Origin: Pedobacter sp. Leaf216
GTDB lineage: Bacteria > Bacteroidota > Bacteroidia > Sphingobacteriales > Sphingobacteriaceae
Length of the DNA stretch: 64,000 nt
NCBI RefSeq assembly: GCF_001421515.1
Contig: NZ_LMKM01000012.1
Coordinates: forward strand, 584,253 to 648,252
Direction of reading: 5' to 3'
How positions within the stretch are numbered: the stretch's first letter is position 1; every line of letters begins with the position of its first letter. A model generated the notes under the pieces. It saw only the letters and a list, made by a program, of their open reading frames with translations. It did no database searches and was not told the origin of the DNA. Made by a program: the position numbers and the translations under genes. This document shows positions 9,132 to 17,997 of this stretch, piece by piece.

Positions 9132-9857
9132 ATGAAAATTTTGCTGAACATCATTTTATTTTCTTTACTAACTTCGGGCTGCACAAAAAAAGAGCCCATG
9201 TATACCGAACCTACTAGCAGTACGCCTACAACAACCCCGGCAACAACCGGCGATTACACTTACCTGGCCCTGGGCGATTCGTACACCATTGGAGAAGCGG
9301 TTAAGCAGGCAGAATCTTTCCCTTATCAACTGCAAAACCTGCTCAAGGCTAAAGGCAAAAATGTAGCAAACCCTAAAATTATTGCTGTTACCGGCTGGAC
9401 CACCGACGAGCTGCAATCTGCCATAAAAAGAGAAGCCTTAACCGGAACATATAGTTTTGTAACGCTTTTAATCGGCGTTAACAATCAATACCGTGGCTAC
9501 CCGATAAACACTTATAAAAAAGAGTTCGCAGAATTGTTACAAACAGCGATAACGTTTGCCGGAGGCGATAAAAGCAAAGTCTTTGTGGTTTCCATACCCG
9601 ATTGGGGGGTTACTCCCTTTGCTAAAAATTCTGGAAGAAACTCCCAAACCATTTCAAGCGAAATCGATAGTTTTAACGCTGCAAATCAAGAAATAACGCT
9701 TGCAGCAGGTGTTAGCTACACCAACATTACGCCAGCATCCAGAAATGCAGCTACCGATATTTCTTTAATTGCCAACGATGGATTGCATCCAAGTGGTAAA
9801 ATGTATGCCGAATGGGCAAGTGCTTTATTCACAAATGTTGCTAATGTGTTAAAATAA
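9132..9857 (+). CDS. SGNH/GDSL-family hydrolase lipoprotein
   Basis: The 241-residue protein has a lipobox (LLTSGC, Cys17) followed by a Thr/Pro-rich linker (SSTPTTTPATT). Block I is LALGDSYTIGEA with the nucleophilic Ser. LLIGVNNQYRG is the GxN block. NDGLHPSGKMYAEWA supplies the catalytic Asp and His. These enzymes cut acyl esters of lipids or polysaccharides. The lipobox puts it at a membrane on the periplasmic or outer side. The substrate is unknown. Confidence 0.88.
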   Translation: MKILLNIILFSLLTSGCTKKEPMYTEPTSSTPTTTPATTGDYTYLALGDSYTIGEAVKQAESFPYQLQNLLKAKGKNVANPKIIAVTGWTTDELQSAIKREALTGTYSFVTLLIGVNNQYRGYPINTYKKEFAELLQTAITFAGGDKSKVFVVSIPDWGVTPFAKNSGRNSQTISSEIDSFNAANQEITLAAGVSYTNITPASRNAATDISLIANDGLHPSGKMYAEWASALFTNVANVLK

Positions 9858-9945
9858 TTTAGCCGCTTATTTATTCTGTTTTTAAATTAAAAAATTTACT
9901 TTAGTTCAACTATTTAAATTAATCACCTTTAAAAACATTAAAATT

Positions 9946-10425
9946 ATGAATGAGTATGAATCAGGCGGAGTAGCCGCGGGTATTGGCTTAGTTGGGGGTA
10001 TTTTTTACCTTGCGATAATCGTTTTGTGGATTGTTGGCATGTGGAAAGTATTCGAAAAAGCAGGTAAACCAGGCTGGGCCGCAATTATCCCTATCTACAA
10101 CTTGATCATTTTGTTAGAAATTGTAGGCAAACCAATGATCTGGATTTTATGGTTAATAATACCTTGTGTTAATATCGTATTTGCAGTTTGGCTTTATAAT
10201 TTAGTAAGTAAAAGTTTTGGCAAATCAGAAGGCTTTACAGTTGGTTTAGTTATCTTTCCATACATTTTTTGGCCGATCTTGGGTTTTAGCGATGCTAGAT
10301 ATTTAGGTCCATCAGCGGCAGAAGCACAAAACGGCGGTTTTGGAAATAATCCTTTCAACAATCCTTTTAACAAACCAACTGATAATCAGAATACACCTAA
10401 CGATACCCCTCCACCGGTAGTTTAA
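9946..10425 (+). CDS. DUF5684-like small membrane protein
   Basis: The 159-residue protein has about three or four membrane segments (residues 10-33, 45-60, 62-80 and 95-112). The motifs MWKVFEKAGKPGWAAIIPIYN and FGKSEGFTVGLVIFPYIFWPILGF are the hallmark of the DUF5684 family, whose function is unknown. The tail is Asn/Pro-rich with a repeat of NPFN, which suggests a disordered cytosolic end. It sits 6 bp before the next small membrane gene. Confidence 0.78.
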   Translation: MNEYESGGVAAGIGLVGGIFYLAIIVLWIVGMWKVFEKAGKPGWAAIIPIYNLIILLEIVGKPMIWILWLIIPCVNIVFAVWLYNLVSKSFGKSEGFTVGLVIFPYIFWPILGFSDARYLGPSAAEAQNGGFGNNPFNNPFNKPTDNQNTPNDTPPPVV

Positions 10426-10431
10426 TTCAGG

Positions 10432-10758
10432 ATGTTTATCATATTTATATTTTGCAGCTTAATCAACTTTGTTGATTGGCTGCAAAATCATTTAATAGCC
10501 TGCCCATTTAAAGCTTTAACTGGCATTGATTGTCCGGGTTGTGGCTTCCAAAGATCTTTAATTGCTCTTGTTCAAGGCAATCTATCAAAAAGCTGGTCAC
10601 TTTACCCACCAACTATACCACTCTTATTGCTGTTTATCTCTACAGTAATACTTTATAAATTCAACATTAAGCAACGCACACTCCTATTCAGGATAATGGT
10701 TATCACTGTTGGCAATTTTGTAATGATTAGCTACCTGCACAAAATGTTTTTCAGCTAA
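10432..10758 (+). CDS. DUF2752 family membrane protein
   Basis: The 108-residue protein contains the family signature CPFKALTGIDCPGCGFQRSL with three cysteines. Hydrophobic segments lie before and after it. DUF2752 proteins are small membrane proteins of unknown role. The CPGCG motif is often taken as metal or redox related, but that is not shown here. Its stop codon overlaps the stop of the convergent RDD gene by 3 bp (10756-10757 are shared; the frames end at 10758 and 10755). Confidence 0.8.
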   Translation: MFIIFIFCSLINFVDWLQNHLIACPFKALTGIDCPGCGFQRSLIALVQGNLSKSWSLYPPTIPLLLLFISTVILYKFNIKQRTLLFRIMVITVGNFVMISYLHKMFFS

Positions 10759-11504
10759 ACGCTCATATTAGCGGTTAAGTGATTATAATCTTTTAACACC
10801 GTTTCTAAAAACTGTAATTCATTCATTCCGGATGGGACGGTTGCCAGAATATGTGCTTTGGTTTTAGCGGCCATGGCATAAATTAAATCGGCATTTCCTG
10901 TTTGATAGTAACCTGTTAATACCTCATGTATTAACTCAATATCCCTATCATTTAAATGCAAAACCTCTTTAAACTGCGCGTTGTACTCTTCTGGCAAATT
11001 AAAGCTAAAGGCTACATTGGTAAATTCAGTTCTGGGCTTTGTTTTAATTAAAGTGGTTTTGGCCAGTATATCGCCCACTCTCTGGTGGTTTTTGGTTACC
11101 GCTACTGAAACCAGTGCAACCACGCCCCAACCAAAAGGGAAACCAAAATCAATCATCCTGAATAGCCACCTAAAAACATACTGACCTAAAGTAGGTTGGG
11201 ATCCATCTAAACTAATTACTTTTATTTTTAATATTTTTTTTCCTAAAGTCTGGCCTTCCATTGTAATTTCACATACCAGATCGTAGAAAGCAAAAATGGC
11301 CAGAAATATAAAAAAAACAACCATTGCAGCACTACCCGACATTGCCATCTGGGCTGCCCCCATCACCACCATGGTAATAACCGCAATAACTAAAAACCCG
11401 GCCAAATCTATGCAGCGGGCAGCTATGCGTTCTCCCAGTCCGGCAATTTCGTAATCAATATCAATATTTTGAGCGGTGCTAATTTTGATGCTATCCATAT
11501 TCAA
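10755..11504 (-). CDS. RDD family membrane protein
   Basis: The 249-residue protein opens with SIKISTAQNIDIDYEIAGLGERIAARCIDLAG, the classic RDD domain start (Arg, then Asp-Asp-like). Membrane helices near 35-75 follow, then GQTLGKKILKIKVI and a further hydrophobic segment. The last 90 residues are soluble. It is divergent from the SpoIIM/MoxR operon, and RDD genes accompany this operon in many Bacteroidota. The molecular role is not established; a transporter or scaffold is possible. Confidence 0.85.
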   Translation of the reverse strand: MNMDSIKISTAQNIDIDYEIAGLGERIAARCIDLAGFLVIAVITMVVMGAAQMAMSGSAAMVVFFIFLAIFAFYDLVCEITMEGQTLGKKILKIKVISLDGSQPTLGQYVFRWLFRMIDFGFPFGWGVVALVSVAVTKNHQRVGDILAKTTLIKTKPRTEFTNVAFSFNLPEEYNAQFKEVLHLNDRDIELIHEVLTGYYQTGNADLIYAMAAKTKAHILATVPSGMNELQFLETVLKDYNHLTANMSV

Positions 11505-11684
11505 ACATAATTTTTTTTAAAGATAATTGCTGTATATCGATCTTAAATTATTTTCAACTAATGATTTCTTATATTTCCGCCAATTATTGCATCTGCATTA
11601 AAAATGTTTCGAGATGAGAAACAATGTAAATTTCATTTCCACAAAAAATTAACTATTTTAACCCAAGATTTGGTAACGCCTTAA
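11505..11684. promoter_or_regulatory. Divergent intergenic region of the RDD gene and the SpoIIM/MoxR operon
   Basis: These 180 bp separate two diverging starts and must hold both promoters. The DNA is strongly AT-rich. No clear TAnnTTTG box at good spacing and no convincing dyad was found. Confidence 0.4.
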
Positions 11685-12638
11685 ATGAGAGAAGCATTAT
11701 TTGTTAAACAGAATTCGGAGAAGTGGCAAAATTACGATTCCATGCAACAGGCCAATCCTGATGAAGTTGCCAATCAGTTTATAGAAATAACCAACGACCT
11801 TGCTTACTCAAAAACATTTTATCCCAATTCTAAAACCACAGCTTATTTAAACGGTTTGGCCTCCAAACTGCATCAATCAGTTTATAAAAACAAAAAAGAG
11901 AAATCGAACCGGTTTATTCATTTCTGGAAAACCGAACTCCCTTTAATTTTTTTACAACACCGCAAACAAATATACTACGCGCTGGCATTTTTCCTGATTT
12001 CGTGTGCAATTGGTGCTTTATCAGCCAAGTACGATGATACTTTTGTACGCCTGATTATGGGCGATGGTTATGTAAATATGACTAATGAAAATATTGCAAA
12101 AGGCGATCCTTTTGGTGTATACAAGCAAGAAAATGAGCTTATGATGTTTTTCCAAATTGGGGTAAACAATATTTATGTTGCCCTATATACATTTGTTCTG
12201 GGCATTATTTTTTCATTTGGCTCGATAGTTTCACTGTTCAGAAATGGCATAATGCTCGGCTCTTTTCAATATTTCTTTTTTAGCAGAGGCTTAGGTTTTC
12301 AATCGGTACTGGTAATCTGGATCCATGGAACATTAGAAATATCGGCAATCGTTTTGGCAGGAGCCGCAGGATTGATATTGGGCAATAGTTTTTTATTTCC
12401 TAAAACCTATACCCGAATGGCATCTGTACTCAAAGGAGCAAAAGATGGTTTAAAAATCGTGATCGGTTTGATCCCTATTTTTATCGTTGCTGCATTTTTC
12501 GAAAGCTTTGTTACACGGCATACCGGAATGCCCCTATGGCTAAGCATTTCGATCCTGTTATCATCCGCAGCTTTTATCATTTGGTATGTATTTATCTACC
12601 CTATTAAAATTTACAATAAACAACAATCACTAGATTAA
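11685..12638 (+). CDS. Stage II sporulation protein M (SpoIIM) family membrane protein
   Basis: A 317-residue protein. The soluble N-terminal 90 residues (MREALFVKQNSEKWQ...) precede five or so membrane helices from residue 97 on. NNIYVALYTFVLGIIFSFGS and WIHGTLEISAIVLAGAAGLILG are the conserved SpoIIM motifs. In non-sporulating Bacteroidota this family is a constant first member of the MoxR/DUF58 cluster, as here. Five more genes follow closely on the same strand. The job is unknown; a role in membrane protein assembly together with the MoxR ATPase is an inference from context. Confidence 0.85.
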   Translation: MREALFVKQNSEKWQNYDSMQQANPDEVANQFIEITNDLAYSKTFYPNSKTTAYLNGLASKLHQSVYKNKKEKSNRFIHFWKTELPLIFLQHRKQIYYALAFFLISCAIGALSAKYDDTFVRLIMGDGYVNMTNENIAKGDPFGVYKQENELMMFFQIGVNNIYVALYTFVLGIIFSFGSIVSLFRNGIMLGSFQYFFFSRGLGFQSVLVIWIHGTLEISAIVLAGAAGLILGNSFLFPKTYTRMASVLKGAKDGLKIVIGLIPIFIVAAFFESFVTRHTGMPLWLSISILLSSAAFIIWYVFIYPIKIYNKQQSLD

Positions 12639-12639
12639 A

Positions 12640-13521
12640 ATGGCAGCAATTGAATTTAAGAAAAGAAGAGATTTCGGACAGGTGATTAATGATACTTTTA
12701 CCTTTATGCGCCAAAATTTTAAGCCATTAATCAAAGTGTATTTTACATTTTGTGGCTTATTTGTTCTGGCAAGTATGCTAACCATGTTGTTGCAACAATA
12801 TAAAATGGTAAACATCATCAATACTTTCGGTAGTGGAACGGGTACAAGCGGATTAGCTTTTGGGCGTTTATACGGAATAGAATATTTCTTATCTATCTTA
12901 TTTTCTTTGGCCACTTATGCAAGTATGAGTGTAGCCATACTCTCTTATATTGCTATTTATGTGCAAAAAGGCAATCAAACGCCTACCATAGATGAGGTTT
13001 GGGGATATTTTAAATACTATTTCTTCCGAATTTTTGGCAGCTCTCTTCTATTGATCATCATGTTGTGTGTTGCTTTTATGTTCTGCCTGATACCCGGCTT
13101 TTGGCTATTTCCTTTCATTGCGATGATGTTTCCTATTATGGTAATTGAAAACGGCTCTTTAAGTTATTCATTTAGCAGAAGCTTCAAAATTATTAAGGAT
13201 AATTTCTGGATTACTTTTGGTACACTGATCGTGGTATGGATTATTGTTTATGCCTGCATGAGTATGGTTATTTTGCCTACCAGTTTGTTTAATATGATCG
13301 GGATGTTTACACATAAAACACCCCACATGTCGCTAACCCTTACCATGATTACCACTGTGCTACAATCGCTGTGTCAGGTATTTACCATTATACCCATCAT
13401 CACCATTTCGCTGGCTTATTTTAGTTTGGTAGAACAGAAAGAAAGTACCGGATTGATGGAGCGGATTGCAAATTTCGGCAATACAGAAAAACCAATAGAT
13501 ACCCGACCTGAAGAATATTAA
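12640..13521 (+). CDS. Multi-spanning membrane protein of the MoxR cluster
   Basis: The 293-residue protein starts one base after the SpoIIM stop. About six hydrophobic segments can be seen (residues 27-48, 84-110, 130-160 as a pair, 185-208 and 235-260). The layout resembles membrane domains related to glycerophosphoryl diester phosphodiesterase membrane proteins, but no catalytic residues were recognised. It has a short soluble tail. The tight packing (2-bp gaps either side) points to a stoichiometric partner of SpoIIM and DUF4129. Function unknown. Confidence 0.8.
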   Translation: MAAIEFKKRRDFGQVINDTFTFMRQNFKPLIKVYFTFCGLFVLASMLTMLLQQYKMVNIINTFGSGTGTSGLAFGRLYGIEYFLSILFSLATYASMSVAILSYIAIYVQKGNQTPTIDEVWGYFKYYFFRIFGSSLLLIIMLCVAFMFCLIPGFWLFPFIAMMFPIMVIENGSLSYSFSRSFKIIKDNFWITFGTLIVVWIIVYACMSMVILPTSLFNMIGMFTHKTPHMSLTLTMITTVLQSLCQVFTIIPIITISLAYFSLVEQKESTGLMERIANFGNTEKPIDTRPEEY

Positions 13522-13522
13522 A

Positions 13523-14251
13523 ATGCAACGTGCTGTAATCCGATATTTTCTTGTTTTTCTGTTGTTTTTTATTCCGGTAATCAGCAATGCGCAAGCTATT
13601 AAGCCGAAAGCAAAATCTTTGATCGTCGAGGTAGACAGCACCAAAATTACGCCATCAAAATTTGATAAAGATGCCATTAGTGATTACAAGGCGCAAAAAG
13701 AATTTCAGTACGACGAGATAGGACAGCAACAATTGTCGCTTTGGGATAAATTTTGGATGTGGTTTTGGCGTTTGATAGGTGATTTGTTTCAAGGTGCATC
13801 ATCAAACCCATTTTCTCGGTATATTTTTATCGGATTGGGCGTTGCATTAATTTTATACATTGTAATTAAGATTATTGGTGCCGAGAATATTTTCAGGAAG
13901 AAATCAAAAGCAACCATACTGCCTTACGATGTGATTACAGAAAATATTCATGAAATTGATTACGAACAGGAATTGCAAAGGTTGGTTTCCGAAAGAAAAT
14001 TCCGTTTGGCCGTTAGGCTTTTGTATCTCCGTGCGTTAAAACAACTCAGCGATGCCGAAATAATTCAGTGGCAGCCAGATAAAACGAATTACAATTACCT
14101 GATGGAGATTAGCAAACCGGAACTTAGAAACGATTTCAGCAGACTTACCCTGCAGTTCGATTACATCTGGTATGGCGATTTCCCTATTGATGAAGTAAAA
14201 TTCGAGCCTATAAATCAATCGTTTAACCAGTTTAACAGGCAGATTAAATGA
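13523..14251 (+). CDS. DUF4129 domain protein
   Basis: The 242-residue protein has a signal peptide (residues 1-24, ending ISNAQA), a periplasmic part and one membrane helix near residues 95-115 (YIFIGLGVALILYIVIKII). The C-terminal DUF4129 region has LRALKQLSDAEIIQWQPDKTN and LQFDYIWYGDFPIDE. The family occurs next to transglutaminase or MoxR/DUF58 genes. The stop and the next start overlap as ATGA (14248-14251), so translation is probably coupled. No enzymatic motif is visible. Confidence 0.82.
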   Translation: MQRAVIRYFLVFLLFFIPVISNAQAIKPKAKSLIVEVDSTKITPSKFDKDAISDYKAQKEFQYDEIGQQQLSLWDKFWMWFWRLIGDLFQGASSNPFSRYIFIGLGVALILYIVIKIIGAENIFRKKSKATILPYDVITENIHEIDYEQELQRLVSERKFRLAVRLLYLRALKQLSDAEIIQWQPDKTNYNYLMEISKPELRNDFSRLTLQFDYIWYGDFPIDEVKFEPINQSFNQFNRQIK

Positions 14252-15438
14252 AAGGATACAAAATATACCTGGTTATTGGTGCTTTCCTCATCATTGCTTA
14301 CCTGGTTGCGCAGTATAATAAGCCTACGCCCACTAATTGGGCCCCAACTTATGCTACAAAAGATAAAATTCCTTACGGAACTTTTATTTTGTACAATAGA
14401 ATTAAAGATATTTTACCCGCAGCAGATGTTCAGCTATCAAAAATTGCCATTTACAATACCTTAAAAGGAAAAAAACTGAATAAAACAGCCTATTTAATTG
14501 TTGCTCAAAAGGCAGAGATCAGCAAAACCGATTTCGGCCAGATGGTTAAATACATGCAGGCCGGAAACGATGTATTTATTGCCAGTTACGATTTAGGTAA
14601 TTTGGAAAAAGACCTTAAGATACAAACTTCTACCTCGATGACGGCTGAAGGTAATAACCTGAATTTCACTAATCCAAATTTAAAAACCGAAGCCAACTAT
14701 GGCTTTGAACGAGGCATAGGCAGTCAGTATTTTAGCAAGTTAGATAGCAGCAAAACCACCATACTTGGTGTAAACGGAAAAGGCAGACCTAACTTTATCC
14801 GTTACAGTTACGGCAAAGGCAATCTTTACCTGATTGCAGAACCTGGATTTTACACCAATTTTAACCTGTTAAATAAATACGGTGCAGAATATGCCGCAAA
14901 AACTTTAAGTTATCTACATGGCAGCAAGCAGGTTATTTTCGACGAATATTTTTCTGTCCAAAAAAATACCACAACCGATATGCTTAGGGTATTTTTTAAA
15001 CATCCCGAACTTGAGTTTGCCTATTACCTGGCCATTTTTAGCCTGATTCTTTTTGTGCTCTACGAGAGCAAACGCAGGCAAAGAATTATTCCGATAGCAG
15101 ATCCTTTTATCAATTCTTCGCTGGCATTTGTTAATGTAGTGGGAAGTGTATATTACCACGAACGGAATAACCTGGATATTGGCTTAAAGAAAATAAATTA
15201 TTTTATGGAGTATTTAAGAACAAGGTACTACTTAAAAACCAATGAGATCGACAGCAACTTTGCGCAGTTGTTAATGGAAAAAACAGGCATTAATGAGGCC
15301 CTGGCTAAAACATTGACCAAACATTTTATTCAAACGCCAAAAATGAGCGAATTGAGCGATACACAATTGATTAATTTAAACGAAAGCATAGAACAGTTTT
15401 ATAAAAATACGCAAAGCAATGGAACAAGAACAGTTTAA
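14248..15438 (+). CDS. DUF4350 domain protein
   Basis: The 396-residue protein has an N-terminal membrane helix (residues 5-21), a long outside domain, and a second helix near residues 255-272 (YLAIFSLILFVLYE) followed by RKRRQRIIP and a helical tail. KIPYGTFILYNRIKDILP and GNLYLIAEPGFYTNFNLL fit the family. DUF4350 has a fold related to class I glutamine amidotransferase-like domains, but no catalytic Cys is seen. The gene overlaps its upstream neighbour by 4 bp and the downstream moxR by 20 bp. Confidence 0.82.
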   Translation: MKGYKIYLVIGAFLIIAYLVAQYNKPTPTNWAPTYATKDKIPYGTFILYNRIKDILPAADVQLSKIAIYNTLKGKKLNKTAYLIVAQKAEISKTDFGQMVKYMQAGNDVFIASYDLGNLEKDLKIQTSTSMTAEGNNLNFTNPNLKTEANYGFERGIGSQYFSKLDSSKTTILGVNGKGRPNFIRYSYGKGNLYLIAEPGFYTNFNLLNKYGAEYAAKTLSYLHGSKQVIFDEYFSVQKNTTTDMLRVFFKHPELEFAYYLAIFSLILFVLYESKRRQRIIPIADPFINSSLAFVNVVGSVYYHERNNLDIGLKKINYFMEYLRTRYYLKTNEIDSNFAQLLMEKTGINEALAKTLTKHFIQTPKMSELSDTQLINLNESIEQFYKNTQSNGTRTV

Positions 15439-16396
15439 CCCACGTACCGATTTAAGCGCACTCAATGCGGCGGTGAATCAGATAAGAAACGTACTTGGAA
15501 ATATTATTGTAGGCCAAAAACAGGTTATCGACTTCCTAATTGTTGGTTTGCTTGCCGATGGACATATTTTAATTGAGGGTGTACCCGGTGTGGCAAAAAC
15601 GTTAAGTGCCAAATTGCTCGCAAAATCGATTGATGCACAGTTTTCGAGGGTTCAGTTTACGCCTGATTTAATGCCATCAGATGTTTTGGGCACACCCATT
15701 TTTAATACTAAAACAGGAGATTTCGAATTTAGAAAAGGTCCGATTTTTGGCAATATTATTTTGGTTGATGAGATTAACCGTGCACCTGCAAAAACGCAAT
15801 CGGCCTTATTCGAGGTGATGGAAGAACGTCAGGTTACTATTGATGGCCAAACCTATATCATGGATGAGCCGTTTATGGTATTGGCCACACAAAACCCAAT
15901 AGAACAGGAAGGGACTTATCGTTTGCCGGAGGCACAATTGGATAGGTTTTTATTTAAAATAGAAGTAAAATATCCTTCATTAGAGGAAGAAACGGCCATT
16001 CTGATGGCTCAGCACACTTTGGTAAATAAAACACTTTTAAGTGAAGTAAAACCAGTATTATCTGTTCAGCAAATACAGGAAGCCAGGGCCATTATCCGTA
16101 ATTTATTTGTGGAGCCTAAACTTTTAGAGTTTATTGCAAAAATTGTAAACGAAACCCGTAATAATTCATCGCTTTATTTAGGTGCATCGCCAAGAGCATC
16201 ATTAGCAATTGTACATAGTGCTAAAGCTTTTGCAGCCATCCAAGACAGAGATTTTGTTACACCTGAAGATATTATTGCTGTTGCAGGCCCGGTGCTTGCC
16301 CACAGGATATTGTTATCACCAGAGAAAGAAATGGAAGGATTAACCACAACCGATATTGTTAACCAGATTATTAAAAAAATTGAAGTACCAAGATAG
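15419..16396 (+). CDS. MoxR family AAA+ ATPase
   Basis: The 325-residue protein has a Walker A motif GVPGVAKT near residues 57-64 and a Walker B ILVDEINRAPAKTQSALFEVMEE near residue 116. Sensor 1 lies in LATQNPIEQEGTYRLPEAQLDRF, and RASLAIVHSAKA is the C-terminal lid signature. MoxR ATPases act as chaperone-like remodellers, often with von Willebrand or DUF58 partners. The DUF58 gene follows 84 bp downstream. The start codon lies 20 bp inside the previous gene. Confidence 0.93.
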   Translation: MEQEQFNPRTDLSALNAAVNQIRNVLGNIIVGQKQVIDFLIVGLLADGHILIEGVPGVAKTLSAKLLAKSIDAQFSRVQFTPDLMPSDVLGTPIFNTKTGDFEFRKGPIFGNIILVDEINRAPAKTQSALFEVMEERQVTIDGQTYIMDEPFMVLATQNPIEQEGTYRLPEAQLDRFLFKIEVKYPSLEEETAILMAQHTLVNKTLLSEVKPVLSVQQIQEARAIIRNLFVEPKLLEFIAKIVNETRNNSSLYLGASPRASLAIVHSAKAFAAIQDRDFVTPEDIIAVAGPVLAHRILLSPEKEMEGLTTTDIVNQIIKKIEVPR

Positions 16397-16479
16397 TTTT
16401 GAATACCAGAGCTTGAAACCTTAAGTAATATTTAGCCGCAGCAATTATCCAGTTAAAACAATTAGCCGATTAAACAACA

Positions 16480-17826
16480 TTGAAAAAATTCTTTCAGCAA
16501 TATTATAGCAATCTGTTCCTAACCAACCGGTTATTTATGGCCTTGGGGTTTTGCATTGTGCTTTTTCTGCTGAAATTCTTTTTTGCCTGGCTAGGCGATA
16601 TTCCTGAAATTGCAACAGGAACAGTAATTATTTTGTTTTTTACCGATATTTTTATTCTTTACCGAAATATCGAAGGTATAGAAGCAAAAAGATTCACCTC
16701 AAAACGTTTAAGCAACGGCGACGAAAACCCGGTACAGATTGAGATTAAAAATCATTATGGATTTGGCATAAAAGCAAGAGTAATTGATGAGGTACCTTTC
16801 CAGTTTCAGTTACGCGATAAAGATTTTAAACTTCATTTAAAACCTGCAGAAATCAAGTCAATTCATTATAATTTGCGTCCAACCAAACGTGGGGAGTATG
16901 ATTTTGGATTTATCAGAACTTATATTGGTTCACCCCTGGGTTTAATTAATCGCCGCTATAATTTTGATGGTTCAAAAATTCTACCTGTATTCCCATCCTT
17001 TATCAACCTTGGGCAATACGAATTGATGGCTGTTTCACGCTATTTAACTGAATTTGGCATAAAAAAAATCAGGAAAATTGGCCAGAGCAGCGAGTTCGAT
17101 CAGATTAAAAATTACGTCGGAGGTGATGATATACGCACCATAAACTGGAAAGCTACTGCCAGAAAAGGCGGTTTAATGGTAAATACTTATACAGACGAGA
17201 AATCGCAGAATATTTATTGCGTTATTGATAAATCGCGTGTAATGCGCATGCCTTTTGAAGGGTTAAGTTTGCTTGATTATGCCATAAATGCTACTGTAGC
17301 ACTTTCAAAAGTGGCAATGCTTAAAGAAGATAAGGCCGGTTTAATTACAATAGCTGAAAATATCGGATCGGTTGTTCCTGCAGACCGTAAGGCATCACAG
17401 CTGGGCACTATTATGAATGTGCTTTATAAAGAAAAAACACGGTATCTGGAGAGTAACCTCGAAGCCTTATATTCAGCCGTGCGCTCGGTAGTAAAACAAC
17501 GCGGGCTCCTGGTTTTCTTTACCAATTTTGAAAGCTTATCGGCACTACAAAGGCAATTGCCCTACCTGAAAAGGATTGCCAGATACCATTTGTTAGTGGT
17601 TGTCTTTTTCGAAAATACTGAACTGAAAGAATTAAGCACTGAACCTGCAAAAAATGTGGAAGGTATTTATCACAAAACAATTGCAGAGAAATTTATCTAC
17701 GAGAAAAAGTTAATGGTTAAAGAGCTTAACAAAAATGGCATTCTCGCTATTCTTACGCCTCCACAAAAATTAACGGTTAATGTAATTAATCAGTATCTGG
17801 CCTTAAAGGCACAACAGCGGATTTAG
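16480..17826 (+). CDS. DUF58 domain protein, MoxR partner
   Basis: The 448-residue protein is predicted to start at TTG (16480-16482), because no ATG with a matching N terminus lies nearby and this start gives KKFFQQYYSNLFLTNRLF ahead of two membrane helices (residues 18-55). The DUF58 core is GGDDIRTINWKATARKGGLMV. The MIDAS-like VIDKSRVM then begins a von Willebrand-A-like fold. It probably works with MoxR at the membrane. An ATG missed further upstream is possible, since the 84-bp gap to moxR is the largest in this operon. Confidence 0.87.
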   Translation: MKKFFQQYYSNLFLTNRLFMALGFCIVLFLLKFFFAWLGDIPEIATGTVIILFFTDIFILYRNIEGIEAKRFTSKRLSNGDENPVQIEIKNHYGFGIKARVIDEVPFQFQLRDKDFKLHLKPAEIKSIHYNLRPTKRGEYDFGFIRTYIGSPLGLINRRYNFDGSKILPVFPSFINLGQYELMAVSRYLTEFGIKKIRKIGQSSEFDQIKNYVGGDDIRTINWKATARKGGLMVNTYTDEKSQNIYCVIDKSRVMRMPFEGLSLLDYAINATVALSKVAMLKEDKAGLITIAENIGSVVPADRKASQLGTIMNVLYKEKTRYLESNLEALYSAVRSVVKQRGLLVFFTNFESLSALQRQLPYLKRIARYHLLVVVFFENTELKELSTEPAKNVEGIYHKTIAEKFIYEKKLMVKELNKNGILAILTPPQKLTVNVINQYLALKAQQRI

Positions 17827-17997
17827 TTTGGCGCTTGGAGTAATGAGTTTGGATGCGATGATCCACTGAAACATGCTTAAACCTTGCATTTCATTTTGTC
17901 TGTAGGCACACGAACTGAGGGTACGGGGGCGATGCCATACTGAACCATGCCAGGCAACTCCAAACCCCAAACTCATAACCCCAAACTCAAAAACCCT

